From the NCBI GenBank assembly GCA_030263475.1, contig SZPC01000007.1, forward strand, positions 62,001 to 126,000: a DNA stretch of 64,000 nt, in the 5' to 3' direction. A model generated the notes under the pieces. The model was not told the DNA's origin and did no database searches. It was given only the letters and a program-made list of their open reading frames with translations. Origin of the DNA: OLB4 sp002050165. Its GTDB lineage: Bacteria > Bacteroidota > Ignavibacteria > Tepidaquicellales > Tepidaquicellaceae. Position numbers and translations under genes: made by a program. Positions within the stretch are counted from its first letter, which is position 1, and the number at the start of each line of letters is the position of its first letter. Below are positions 1 through 7,739 of the stretch, one piece after another.

Positions 1-1
1 C

Positions 2-277
2 GGATCAGATGAAGTAATTAAAGATGAATTCCACCCTGACTTGAAGCACAATAAGGCTGGTATTCTTTCAATGGCAAATAAAGGACCGAATACCGGTACT
101 TCTCAATTCTTCATTACGCTTGCTCCACAACCGCACCTCGATAATCGTCACGCGGTCTTTGGTGAGGTAATAGAAGGAATGGATGTCGTAAAGAAAATCG
201 GAAAAGTTAAAACCGGTCCTGGCGATAAACCGGTTGAGGATGTAATTATGACTAAAGTTACCGTTGAAAACAATTAA
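2..277 (+). CDS. Peptidyl-prolyl cis-trans isomerase, cyclophilin type (3' part)
   Basis: This is the C-terminal 91 codons of a cyclophilin, an enzyme that interconverts cis and trans peptidyl-proline bonds during protein folding. The frame is open to the left edge of the window, so the true start lies outside it. The fragment carries the cyclophilin signature: MANKGPNTGTSQFFIT holds the active-site region, followed by LDNRHAVFGEVIEGMDVV and the final beta strand. It ends in TAA and is followed at once by an intrinsic terminator. Whether the missing N-terminus has a signal peptide (periplasmic form) or not (cytosolic form) cannot be seen. Confidence 0.93.
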   Translation, partial: GSDEVIKDEFHPDLKHNKAGILSMANKGPNTGTSQFFITLAPQPHLDNRHAVFGEVIEGMDVVKKIGKVKTGPGDKPVEDVIMTKVTVENN

Positions 278-293
278 TAACAAAATTAATCTT

Positions 294-323
294 AAAGGGC
301 GGTCGTAAAGGCTGCCTTTTTTT
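294..323 (+). terminator. Intrinsic terminator after the cyclophilin gene
   Basis: A stem of two five-pair blocks separated by one bulged G (294-304 with 310-319, including G-T pairs) closes a short loop and runs into seven T residues at 317-323. The next gene, holA, starts at the very next base. Confidence 0.65.
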
Positions 324-1364
324 ATGTCAAAATCAAAAACTGTAAATATTGCTTTCAACATTCTAAAAAAAAAGTTATCTACGGATAAACTTGCACCGTG
401 TATTATAATTAATTCAACCCAAAAACCACTAATTGAAGAACTGATTGCTGTAATTGGTAAGAGTTTCATCGGCAATTATTTTAATTTTACTGAGCATGTA
501 AAAACTTTTTTCACCGATGACAAAAACTCAGAAGCGGTACTCTCGGAGTGCGCAAATGCAAGTTTCTTTATTGAAAAAAAAATAGTTTTGTTAAAGGTTG
601 TCAAAAAACCCGGGTATCGGGGATTTACTAAACAGGAAAATGAATCCTTTTCTAATTATATCAGAACGGCCAACCCTGACAATATCCTTTTAATTGCAGA
701 CTACAGTGATGAGTTTAAAGTTGCGCAATATGCCGATCTCGAAAAAGCCGGCGCAGAAATTTTCAGTATAAAACAATTTAACGAAACCGAATTTGCTAAT
801 TGGGTAAGGGATAATTTTACCTCTTATGAAATCGGAGATGATGAGTTAAATTACTTTTGCTCTTTTCTGAACCTTTCAGTTGACCAGGCTCGTGAGGAAA
901 TTGAAAAATTGAAAATTTACTGCAGTAACAGGAAAAAAATAACACTGGATGATATTAAAGTTTGTATTGGTATTTCAAAGGACTATAGTGAATTTGACTT
1001 TATCAATGCGGTACTAAATAAGAACGCCGATCGCGCCTTAAATGTGTTCAGGTCAATATCAAACAAAAAGGACTTTGCAACTTATTCTGCTTATCTCTTA
1101 TCATCGGCATATATCGCGATTTCAAAGTTGAAAGACCCCGGTATCTCGAAACTAAATCCTTATCAGCTAAGGGTTGAATTGAAAATATGGAATGATTTTG
1201 AAAAATTATGCTCACTCTATAAAAAAAAGGCATCTGAACTAAATGAACTTAAATTAAAAAATGCGTTTGATTATATTTATTCAGTTGAATTAAAACTGAA
1301 GTCAAGCGAATCTAATAAGGATTTACTGATTTCAAAGTTAATAATAGACCTTGTAAATCTTTAA
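324..1364 (+). CDS. holA: DNA polymerase III delta subunit
   Basis: This 346-residue protein has the length and layout of HolA, the clamp-loader subunit that opens the beta clamp. There is a degenerate AAA+ N-terminal part (about 1-140), a middle helical part with the NLSVDQAREEIEKLKIYC segment typical of domain II/III, and a C-terminal helical collar domain. No Walker A motif is visible, as expected for delta, which does not bind ATP productively. The ATG directly follows the T-run of the upstream terminator, with no room for a Shine-Dalgarno sequence, yet no later start would keep the N-terminal strand. The family is divergent, so the assignment rests on overall pattern. Confidence 0.82.
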   Translation: MSKSKTVNIAFNILKKKLSTDKLAPCIIINSTQKPLIEELIAVIGKSFIGNYFNFTEHVKTFFTDDKNSEAVLSECANASFFIEKKIVLLKVVKKPGYRGFTKQENESFSNYIRTANPDNILLIADYSDEFKVAQYADLEKAGAEIFSIKQFNETEFANWVRDNFTSYEIGDDELNYFCSFLNLSVDQAREEIEKLKIYCSNRKKITLDDIKVCIGISKDYSEFDFINAVLNKNADRALNVFRSISNKKDFATYSAYLLSSAYIAISKLKDPGISKLNPYQLRVELKIWNDFEKLCSLYKKKASELNELKLKNAFDYIYSVELKLKSSESNKDLLISKLIIDLVNL

Positions 1365-1409
1365 ATTTTGGAACAATAATAGTTTTAAATAGTAAAACCA
1401 ACGTAGAGA

Positions 1410-2012
1410 TTGAATAGCCCGAAAAAAGATTATAAATCTTTGACCGATGAACAGTTGATATTCGAATTTCAACAAGAGGATGTTGAAGCGTTCAATGAAA
1501 TAGTTTTCAGATATAAAGACAGGTTAGTAAACTTTCTGTATAGATACACCGGGAGCAAGGATGATTCTGAAGACCTTGCTCAGGATACGTTTTTAAAACT
1601 CTACCGGTCGAAACATTTGTACAGGGAGATAGCAAAATTTTCAACTTGGTTTTACACCATTGCAATAAATTTAGCTAAAACTAATCTGCGGAAAAAAGGC
1701 AGGTACAACGCTATTTCCATCAGTGATATTGATCCGGATGAAGAGAAAGATTTCGAACTTCCGGCAAGCGATCAGATAAGTCCTGAAGATAGCGCAAACG
1801 CAAGTATTGAAAATGTTTACATTCAGAACGCAATTAATTCTTTGAACGAAAAATTCCGCGAGGTAATTATTCTCAGGGATATTCAAGATTTAGATTACGA
1901 AGAAATATCAAAGATTACAGACCTTCCTCTTGGGACGGTAAAATCCAGAATTAACAGGGGACGGGAAAGGCTAAAAGAACTCTTAAAAGAAATTTATAAA
2001 CCAAGCAATTAA
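1410..2012 (+). CDS. RNA polymerase sigma factor, ECF (sigma-70) subfamily
   Basis: This 200-residue ECF sigma factor directs RNA polymerase to alternative promoters. Region 2 is seen at about residues 30-70 (FRYKDRLVNFLYRYTGSKDD, then DLAQDTFLKLYR). Region 4 is at about 143-192, with the helix-turn-helix DYEEISKITDLPLGTVKSRI. The start is TTG at 1410; no ATG lies near it. The next gene, 31 bases downstream, encodes a single-pass membrane protein that is probably its cognate anti-sigma factor. The signal it answers cannot be read from sequence. Confidence 0.92.
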   Translation: MNSPKKDYKSLTDEQLIFEFQQEDVEAFNEIVFRYKDRLVNFLYRYTGSKDDSEDLAQDTFLKLYRSKHLYREIAKFSTWFYTIAINLAKTNLRKKGRYNAISISDIDPDEEKDFELPASDQISPEDSANASIENVYIQNAINSLNEKFREVIILRDIQDLDYEEISKITDLPLGTVKSRINRGRERLKELLKEIYKPSN

Positions 2013-2043
2013 AGCGAATATTCAGGAAATTTAAAGATTTACC

Positions 2044-2832
2044 GTGTTAGAAGAAGATAAACATCTTGATATAAGGGAGAAACTGCTTAATCTGCCCAAA
2101 ATTAAAGCAAGCGAAAATTTTGAGTCGGAATTACTTGCAAGAATTAACCTTGAAGAATCAAGAGTACCTCAATCCACAACAGTTCCTCCAAAAAGAACCG
2201 CAGGATTTTTTAGTAAATTGTTCAAGCAACAAAATCCTTACGTGGTTTCAGGGTTAAGTCTGGCTGTAGTTGTATTGATTATCTTTGGTATCTATTCGCT
2301 GAATAATTTTAATGTTTCAGATAATAATACAGATAGTAGTAATGAACTTTTAACTAATACAAATACTGAATCAACTCCCAGTCCCAAAGAGAAGGTAAAA
2401 ACCGAAGAAAATTTGACATCAACCAAAGTTGAGGAAGCGCCGTTAATTTCAAAAAGAGATTTAACTTCTCTCAATTTAAATTCCTACGAGGAAAAGATGA
2501 CAACAAGTGATTTTGTAAACGGACTCGGGTACACGGATTCTTATACCGGAACGCTGGTCAAGAAAGAAGAATCCACAGAAATCAATGATGAAATTAAAAG
2601 TGGCTTTGCACCGGTAACTGAATCAAGTAAGACAGAGGAAAAGGTAACGGCAGATTCGCCGAAACTATCCGCAATGCCAAATGTAACAGAGACAATTTCA
2701 AGAGAAGCCGAAGAGATCTCAAACCAAGAGGACACATCGAAGGAGCCGGATCATTCTTTAAGAGAGATGAATAAAATTAAAAAATCACATCTCGACTCCC
2801 TAAGGAAAAAAATAAAGAAGCTGGAAGGATAA
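2044..2832 (+). CDS. Single-pass membrane protein, putative anti-sigma factor
   Basis: I do not recognise a named family. The 262-residue protein begins at GTG. It has a charged cytoplasmic stretch of about 65 residues (including LLNLPKIKASENFESELLARI-like spacing seen in anti-sigma N-termini), one hydrophobic segment at about 66-88 (VSGLSLAVVVLIIFGIYSL), and a long low-complexity Ser/Thr/Glu/Lys-rich tail likely to be extracytoplasmic and disordered. There is no His-x3-Cys-x2-Cys zinc anti-sigma motif. Position directly after the ECF sigma gene and the topology suggest it sequesters that sigma factor; this is inference from context. Confidence 0.6.
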   Translation: MLEEDKHLDIREKLLNLPKIKASENFESELLARINLEESRVPQSTTVPPKRTAGFFSKLFKQQNPYVVSGLSLAVVVLIIFGIYSLNNFNVSDNNTDSSNELLTNTNTESTPSPKEKVKTEENLTSTKVEEAPLISKRDLTSLNLNSYEEKMTTSDFVNGLGYTDSYTGTLVKKEESTEINDEIKSGFAPVTESSKTEEKVTADSPKLSAMPNVTETISREAEEISNQEDTSKEPDHSLREMNKIKKSHLDSLRKKIKKLEG

Positions 2833-2898
2833 AAATTTTCTGACTTATTTATAAGTTCCCGCCTATTTAACTTCACTTCAAATCCATTTTCTTAGTCA

Positions 2899-3168
2899 AT
2901 GTATAAAGCAAAGGTAATAGTTACACTTCGACCTTCCGTTTTTGATCCTCAGGGTAAAGCAGTTGAAAATTCATTGAAGTCCATTGGACTCAGTTCGGTT
3001 CTGGACATCCGAATCGGGAAATATATTGAGATGGAAATTGAAACAGAATCTTATCAGGAAGCGGAGCAGGTTGTAATTGAAGCGTGCAAAAAACTACTTT
3101 CAAATCCTGTTATGGAAGATTATAACTTCACAGTTCAGGAAATTCAATCGGAGAGGAGCATTAAATGA
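2899..3168 (+). CDS. purS: Phosphoribosylformylglycinamidine synthase subunit PurS
   Basis: PurS is the small structural subunit of the three-part FGAM synthase (PurL-PurQ-PurS) of purine synthesis, thought to help ammonia pass from PurQ to PurL. The 89-residue product matches the family, with MYKAKVIVTLRPSVFDPQGK at the start and VRIGKYIE-type residues (DIRIGKYIEMEIE) in the middle. Its stop overlaps the purQ start by four bases (ATGA), implying translational coupling. The large purL gene is not adjacent. Confidence 0.95.
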   Translation: MYKAKVIVTLRPSVFDPQGKAVENSLKSIGLSSVLDIRIGKYIEMEIETESYQEAEQVVIEACKKLLSNPVMEDYNFTVQEIQSERSIK

Positions 3169-3836
3169 GTACTGCAAAAGTAGGGATCATAGTTTTTCCC
3201 GGCTCCAACTGCGATGCAGACACTTATCACGTATTTAATAATATCATCGGGGTAGATACAAAATTCATTTGGCACAAGAGCGCTACCCTTGAAGACAGAA
3301 ATATCGTAATTTTGCCGGGTGGATTTTCATATGGTGATTATCTGAGGTGTGGCGCAATTGCTAAATTCTCTCCTATAATGTCAGAAATAATTCGCTTCGC
3401 CCAAAAAGGTGGTATAGTTATCGGGATTTGTAATGGTTTTCAAGTGTTATGTGAAACAGGATTGCTTCCCGGTGCGTTAATCCGAAACCGGATGCTTAAA
3501 TTTATCTGTGATTTAGTTACATTGAAAGTAGAGAATAATAAAAGTATTTTTACAAGCTATTACGAAATTAAGGAAGAGATTAAACTTCCGATTGCTCATG
3601 GCGAAGGTAACTATGTTTGCGATTCTGATACATTATCGGAATTAATTGGAAACAATCAGGTATTGTTTACATACACGGAAAATCCCAACGGGTCAACGGG
3701 TAATATCGCGGGACTTCAAAACGTTTCAAGAAATATATTAGGTTTAATGCCGCATCCTGAAAGAGCATCGGAATCAATACTCGGAAACACTGATGGAATA
3801 AGGCTTTTGCGTTGTGTGGCTGAAAGTGTAATTTAA
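3165..3836 (+). CDS. purQ: Phosphoribosylformylglycinamidine synthase, glutaminase subunit PurQ
   Basis: PurQ is a class I glutamine amidotransferase that hydrolyses glutamine and feeds ammonia to PurL in step four of purine synthesis. The 223-residue protein has the nucleophile Cys89 in the elbow GICNGFQVL, and the catalytic His197 and Glu199 in MPHPERA. The N-terminus reads VGIIVFPGSNCDADT, typical of PurQ rather than other glutaminases. A GGAG Shine-Dalgarno precedes the ATG within the end of purS. It lies between purS and tatA. Confidence 0.96.
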   Translation: MSTAKVGIIVFPGSNCDADTYHVFNNIIGVDTKFIWHKSATLEDRNIVILPGGFSYGDYLRCGAIAKFSPIMSEIIRFAQKGGIVIGICNGFQVLCETGLLPGALIRNRMLKFICDLVTLKVENNKSIFTSYYEIKEEIKLPIAHGEGNYVCDSDTLSELIGNNQVLFTYTENPNGSTGNIAGLQNVSRNILGLMPHPERASESILGNTDGIRLLRCVAESVI

Positions 3837-3854
3837 AAATTAAGGAGAACTACA

Positions 3855-4037
3855 ATGTTCGGTTTAGGTACACAGGAGTTAATACTAATTGCAGTTGTAA
3901 TTCTTGTCCTTTTTGGAGCTAAGAAAATTCCTGACTTTATGCAAGGGCTTGGGAAAGGAATTAAGGAATTCAAAAAGGCAAGCACTGATATTGAAAAAGA
4001 TATCACCAAATCAATCGAAGATAAAAAAGAAGTATAA
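3855..4037 (+). CDS. tatA: Twin-arginine translocase subunit TatA/TatE
   Basis: The 60-residue protein has the TatA layout: a short N-terminus (MFGLGTQELILI), one membrane helix (about 6-22), the hinge FGAKKIPDFMQGLGKGI as an amphipathic helix, and a charged tail. TatA forms the size-adapting pore that exports folded proteins bearing twin-arginine signals. A clear AAGGAGA Shine-Dalgarno at 3842-3848 sets the start at ATG 3855. No tatC is nearby. An overlapping longer frame on the same strand is spurious. Confidence 0.95.
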   Translation: MFGLGTQELILIAVVILVLFGAKKIPDFMQGLGKGIKEFKKASTDIEKDITKSIEDKKEV

Positions 4038-4052
4038 AATTTTATTAATTCA

Positions 4053-4090
4053 TACCGTCACTGTTATTTTTTGTGGCGGTATTTTTTATT
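4053..4090 (+). terminator. Intrinsic terminator after tatA
   Basis: Nine-base arms 4053-4061 and 4073-4081 pair with one mismatch across an 11-base loop, followed by a T-rich tail at 4082-4090. The gatA start codon is only six bases further on. Confidence 0.75.
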
Positions 4091-4096
4091 TTATAA

Positions 4097-5533
4097 ATGC
4101 AGATACCCGCCGGTTTTTATCAGGTTAAAAAAGATATAGAAAGCCATAAATATTCCCTTCGGGATATTATGAATGAATATCTTTCAAGGATTGAAAGTAA
4201 TAAAGATTTGAATGCGTTCACATGTGTTTTTGAAGATGTAACAAGCCGTGCGGATGAAGTAAATGAAAAAATTTTAAATGGCAGTTCGGGGAAACTTGCA
4301 GGATTAATTTGTTCCGTAAAAGATGTCATTTCGATTAAAGGTAAACCTCTCACCTGCAGTTCAGGAATACTATCGGATTTTAAAGCACTCTACAGTGCTA
4401 CGGCAGTTGAAAGATTAGAAAATGAGGATGCAATAATAATCGGAAAAGTAAACTGTGACGAATTTGCAATGGGGTCATCAAATGAGAATTCATTCCACGG
4501 TCCTGTTTTAAATCCGATAGATAAAACCCGTGTTCCGGGTGGTTCCTCCGGTGGAAGCGCTGTATCAGTTGCAGCTGACCTTTGCATGATTTCGCTTGGA
4601 TCCGAAACCGGCGGATCAATCAGACAACCTGCGTCATATTGCGGTATCACTGGTTTAAAAGTAAGTTACGGACGGATATCAAGATTCGGCTTAACCGCAT
4701 TTGCATCTTCCTTTGATTCCATTGGAGTTTTCGGTAAAGAAATCTCTGATATTGCATCCGTCCTTGAGGTTATAGCCGGATACGATGAAAACGATTCCAC
4801 GTCTTCCGAAATACCGGTTGACCGATATTGTTCAATTCTCGAAGAAGATATAAATACGGAAACTTTTACAATAGGTATTGTGGATGAATATTTCAGCGAA
4901 GGTCTGAACCCTGAAATTAAGGCAGGATTAAATTCGCTAATTGAAAAATTACGCGCTGCCGGTGTAAAAATAAAATCAGTTAGCCTGCCGTATTCGAAAT
5001 ATGTAATTCAAACGTATTACATTCTTACCTCGGCAGAAGCTTCCAGTAACCTTGCAAGGTACGACGGTGTGAGGTACGGTTCAAGAGAAGTTAATTCAAC
5101 AAACCTTGAGGAGATGTATGTCAATACAAGGTCTGAAGGTTTTGGAACGGAAGTTAAACGAAGAATAATGCTTGGTACTTATGTACTCTCATCAGGATAT
5201 TACGATGCATATTACCGTAAAGCACAGAAAGTAAGGCGGTTAATCAAGAGTGATTTCGATAGAGTATTCCACGAAGTTGATTATATTTTATCTCCCACAA
5301 CTCCGACAACTGCATTTAAGCTGAAAGAAAAAATCGATGATCCGCTTTCAATGTATCTAAACGATATATACACCGCATCAATAAACCTTGCGGGAATCCC
5401 TGCAATTTCAATACCAGCGGGGTATGATTCTAACGGTTTACCTTACGGAGTTCAGGTAATAGGGAAAAAATTTGATGAATCAGGATTATTTAAAATGCAT
5501 AAATTAATTTCAAACACTATAAATTCAAACTAA
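4097..5533 (+). CDS. gatA: Aspartyl/glutamyl-tRNA(Asn/Gln) amidotransferase subunit A
   Basis: GatA is the amidase subunit of GatCAB, which converts misacylated Glu-tRNA(Gln) and/or Asp-tRNA(Asn) to the amide form. The 478-residue protein shows the amidase-signature triad: Lys75 in CSVKDVI, cis-Ser150 in GGSSGGSA and the nucleophile Ser174 in SETGGSIRQP, at the spacing known for GatA. The C-terminal substrate region is intact (NLAGIPAISIPAGYDSNGLP). gatB and gatC are not adjacent, which is common. The next gene starts two bases after its stop. Confidence 0.95.
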   Translation: MQIPAGFYQVKKDIESHKYSLRDIMNEYLSRIESNKDLNAFTCVFEDVTSRADEVNEKILNGSSGKLAGLICSVKDVISIKGKPLTCSSGILSDFKALYSATAVERLENEDAIIIGKVNCDEFAMGSSNENSFHGPVLNPIDKTRVPGGSSGGSAVSVAADLCMISLGSETGGSIRQPASYCGITGLKVSYGRISRFGLTAFASSFDSIGVFGKEISDIASVLEVIAGYDENDSTSSEIPVDRYCSILEEDINTETFTIGIVDEYFSEGLNPEIKAGLNSLIEKLRAAGVKIKSVSLPYSKYVIQTYYILTSAEASSNLARYDGVRYGSREVNSTNLEEMYVNTRSEGFGTEVKRRIMLGTYVLSSGYYDAYYRKAQKVRRLIKSDFDRVFHEVDYILSPTTPTTAFKLKEKIDDPLSMYLNDIYTASINLAGIPAISIPAGYDSNGLPYGVQVIGKKFDESGLFKMHKLISNTINSN

Positions 5534-5534
5534 A

Positions 5535-6944
5535 ATGACACACTCCAGATTTTTCGAAAATGTCAGTTATTATTTCGACAAGGCGGCAAAGCATCTCGAT
5601 TATCCGAAGGGGCTTTTAGACCAAATTAAAATCTGTAACAGCGTTTACAGTTTCAAATTCCCGGTAAAGATGGATGATGACAGGTTTGAAGTGATCGAAG
5701 CTTTCAGAGTCGAGCACTCTCACCATAAAATGCCGGTGAAAGGTGGAATAAGATACAGTGATATGGTGAATGAGGATGAGGTTAAGGCGTTGGCTGCATT
5801 AATGACATACAAGTGTGCGTTGGTTGACGTTCCCTTTGGTGGTGCTAAGGGAGGAATCAGCATCAACGTTAAAAATTATTCTGAAAAAGAGCTTGAACGA
5901 ATTACCCGTCGTTACACATCTGAACTGATTAAAAAGAATTTTATTGGACCGGGGATTGACGTACCGGCTCCTGATTACGGAACAGGCGAGAGGGAGATGG
6001 CATGGATTGCTGATACTTATGCAGCGTTTCATCACGGTGAAATTGATGCGTTCGCTTGTGTAACTGGTAAACCGCTTTCACAGCACGGTATCAACGGACG
6101 AAAGGCAGCCACAGGTCGAGGTGTTTATTATGGCCTGAGAGAAGCCGTTAGAAATAAACAGTTGATGGATAAGCTTGGACTCAGCACCGGACTTGAAGGC
6201 AAATCAATTATCGTGCAGGGTTTAGGTAATGTAGGTTACCATGCAGCGAAATTTTTACAGGAAGACGGAGCAAAGATTGTCGGAATTGCGGAATTTGAGG
6301 GTGGAATTTATGATCCAAACGGATTAGATGTTCAGGCTGTCTTCGAACATCGTTTGGAAACCAAATCAATTCTGAATTTTAAAACAGCAAAGAATTTTGA
6401 AAAGTCTGAAGAACTTTTAGAAGTGGAGTGTGACATACTTGTACCCGCAGCGCTTGAGAACCAGATTCATGATGGAAACGCTCCGAACATCAAAGCAAAA
6501 ATTGTTGGCGAAGGCGCAAATGGTCCTTTAACACCTGGTGCTGAAGAAATCCTGCTCAAAAAAAATATACTCATAGTTCCGGATCTGTTCCTTAATGCAG
6601 GTGGTGTAACTGTATCTTATTTCGAATGGCTGAAAAATATTTCTCACGTTGCTTACGGTAGGATTGGCAGGAGATATGAAGAATCATCTGTGAAAAATGT
6701 CATTGCAGCAATTGAAGAACTGTCCGGTAAAAACCTTTCGGATTCCCAACGGGCACAAATCATCAGGGGAGCAAGTGAGCATGACCTTGTAAATTCCGGT
6801 CTTGAAGACACTATGATAATTTCATTCAATCAGATTTTAGAGATTATGAACAGTAGAAACCTTTCGGATTTAAGGACTGCCGCATTTATAAAATCACTTG
6901 ACCGAATCGCAAAATCCTATTTCGAGCTGGGAATTTTCCCGTGA
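5535..6944 (+). CDS. Glu/Leu/Phe/Val dehydrogenase (glutamate dehydrogenase-like)
   Basis: This 469-residue member of the amino-acid dehydrogenase family probably interconverts glutamate and 2-oxoglutarate with ammonia, using NAD(P). The N-terminal substrate domain has KGGIRYSDMVNEDEVKALA and the catalytic Lys105 in VPFGGAKGGI. PAPDYGTGEREMAWIADTYA follows. The Rossmann nucleotide site is VQGLGNVGYHAAKFL near residue 230. GEGANGPLTP is the typical late motif. It is some 40-60 residues longer than the common catabolic form, mostly at the C-terminus. It is coupled to gatA by a two-base gap and ends before a strong terminator. Cofactor choice is not decided here. Confidence 0.93.
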   Translation: MTHSRFFENVSYYFDKAAKHLDYPKGLLDQIKICNSVYSFKFPVKMDDDRFEVIEAFRVEHSHHKMPVKGGIRYSDMVNEDEVKALAALMTYKCALVDVPFGGAKGGISINVKNYSEKELERITRRYTSELIKKNFIGPGIDVPAPDYGTGEREMAWIADTYAAFHHGEIDAFACVTGKPLSQHGINGRKAATGRGVYYGLREAVRNKQLMDKLGLSTGLEGKSIIVQGLGNVGYHAAKFLQEDGAKIVGIAEFEGGIYDPNGLDVQAVFEHRLETKSILNFKTAKNFEKSEELLEVECDILVPAALENQIHDGNAPNIKAKIVGEGANGPLTPGAEEILLKKNILIVPDLFLNAGGVTVSYFEWLKNISHVAYGRIGRRYEESSVKNVIAAIEELSGKNLSDSQRAQIIRGASEHDLVNSGLEDTMIISFNQILEIMNSRNLSDLRTAAFIKSLDRIAKSYFELGIFP

Positions 6945-6968
6945 TTTTGTATTGTGAACTCACATTAG

Positions 6969-6998
6969 AAAGTCAGGCTAATAACCTGACTTTTTTTA
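6969..6998 (+). terminator. Intrinsic terminator after the glutamate dehydrogenase gene
   Basis: Perfect nine-base arms at 6969-6977 and 6985-6993 close a seven-base loop and lead into a run of T residues. It closes the gatA-dehydrogenase unit. Confidence 0.85.
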
Positions 6999-7071
6999 TT
7001 AATTATTGAGACAATTCAATGGCTTTTATAAATTGAAAATTCCTGACATTAGCTGTAATTTGAAAATTCCA

Positions 7072-7683
7072 ATGGAAGACAATGAAATAAAAGGGAATAA
7101 TTCGATATCGAAGCAAGAAGATCTCGACCTGATTGAAAAGGCTTTGAAAGGAGATCAGAGTGCTTATGAAAAACTTTTAAAAAAATATCACCCTCATATT
7201 TACAACCTGATTTTCAGAATGATTTATAAGAAAGAGGATGTAGAAGACCTTACACAGGAAGCTTTTATAAAAGCGTTCCATTCGCTGAAAAATTTTGATA
7301 AACAGTTTGCATTCTCCACTTGGTTGTATAAAATAGCTTCCAATAACTGCATTGACTACCTCCGGAAGAAAAAATTACAAACTTTTTCAATTGATAAGGA
7401 AATCGAATCTGAGGATAGCGATTATATATTTGAGATACCAGACAGTGATTACATTCCGGATAATCAAATCATGAACGCTCAGCGTACAACGATACTTGAG
7501 CGCGCAATTGATTCGCTTCCCGATAAATACAAAAAAGTAATCGTCATGAGACATCGTGAAGAAATGGAATATGAAGAAATTGCCAGTGAACTTAATTTAC
7601 CTCTTGGCACAGTAAAAGCTCACATTTTCCGTGGTCGGGAATTACTGAATAAGTACCTTAAGAACCGGATAAAAAACTATTAG
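7072..7683 (+). CDS. RNA polymerase sigma factor, ECF (sigma-70) subfamily
   Basis: A second ECF sigma factor, 203 residues from the ATG at 7072. Region 2 shows KKEDVEDLTQEAFIKAFHSL; region 4 shows KYKKVIVMRHREEMEYEEIA followed by LPLGTVKAHIFRGRELL. The frame stays open to a TTG at 7006, adding 22 residues, but that start lies only eight bases past the preceding terminator and the extra residues do not look like part of the family, so the ATG is preferred. No anti-sigma gene is adjacent: mutS follows after 56 bases. Its regulon is unknown. Confidence 0.9.
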   Translation: MEDNEIKGNNSISKQEDLDLIEKALKGDQSAYEKLLKKYHPHIYNLIFRMIYKKEDVEDLTQEAFIKAFHSLKNFDKQFAFSTWLYKIASNNCIDYLRKKKLQTFSIDKEIESEDSDYIFEIPDSDYIPDNQIMNAQRTTILERAIDSLPDKYKKVIVMRHREEMEYEEIASELNLPLGTVKAHIFRGRELLNKYLKNRIKNY

Positions 7684-7739
7684 TAAAGAATCGTTATAGT
7701 GTTTCCAAACTCCATTTTTCGAAAATAATATTTTGTGTC

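Noticed and set aside
68..475. A minus-strand frame of 135 codons across the cyclophilin/holA junction
   Set aside because: It lies opposite two supported genes and crosses a terminator; its product looks like antisense translation.
3904..4128. A 74-codon frame overlapping tatA and the start of gatA
   Set aside because: It is out of frame with tatA, runs through the terminator hairpin, and encodes nothing recognisable.
7006..7071. N-terminal extension of the second ECF sigma factor from TTG 7006
   Set aside because: It begins eight bases after a strong terminator, lacks a ribosome site, and the 22 residues do not resemble ECF sigma N-termini; ATG 7072 is preferred.
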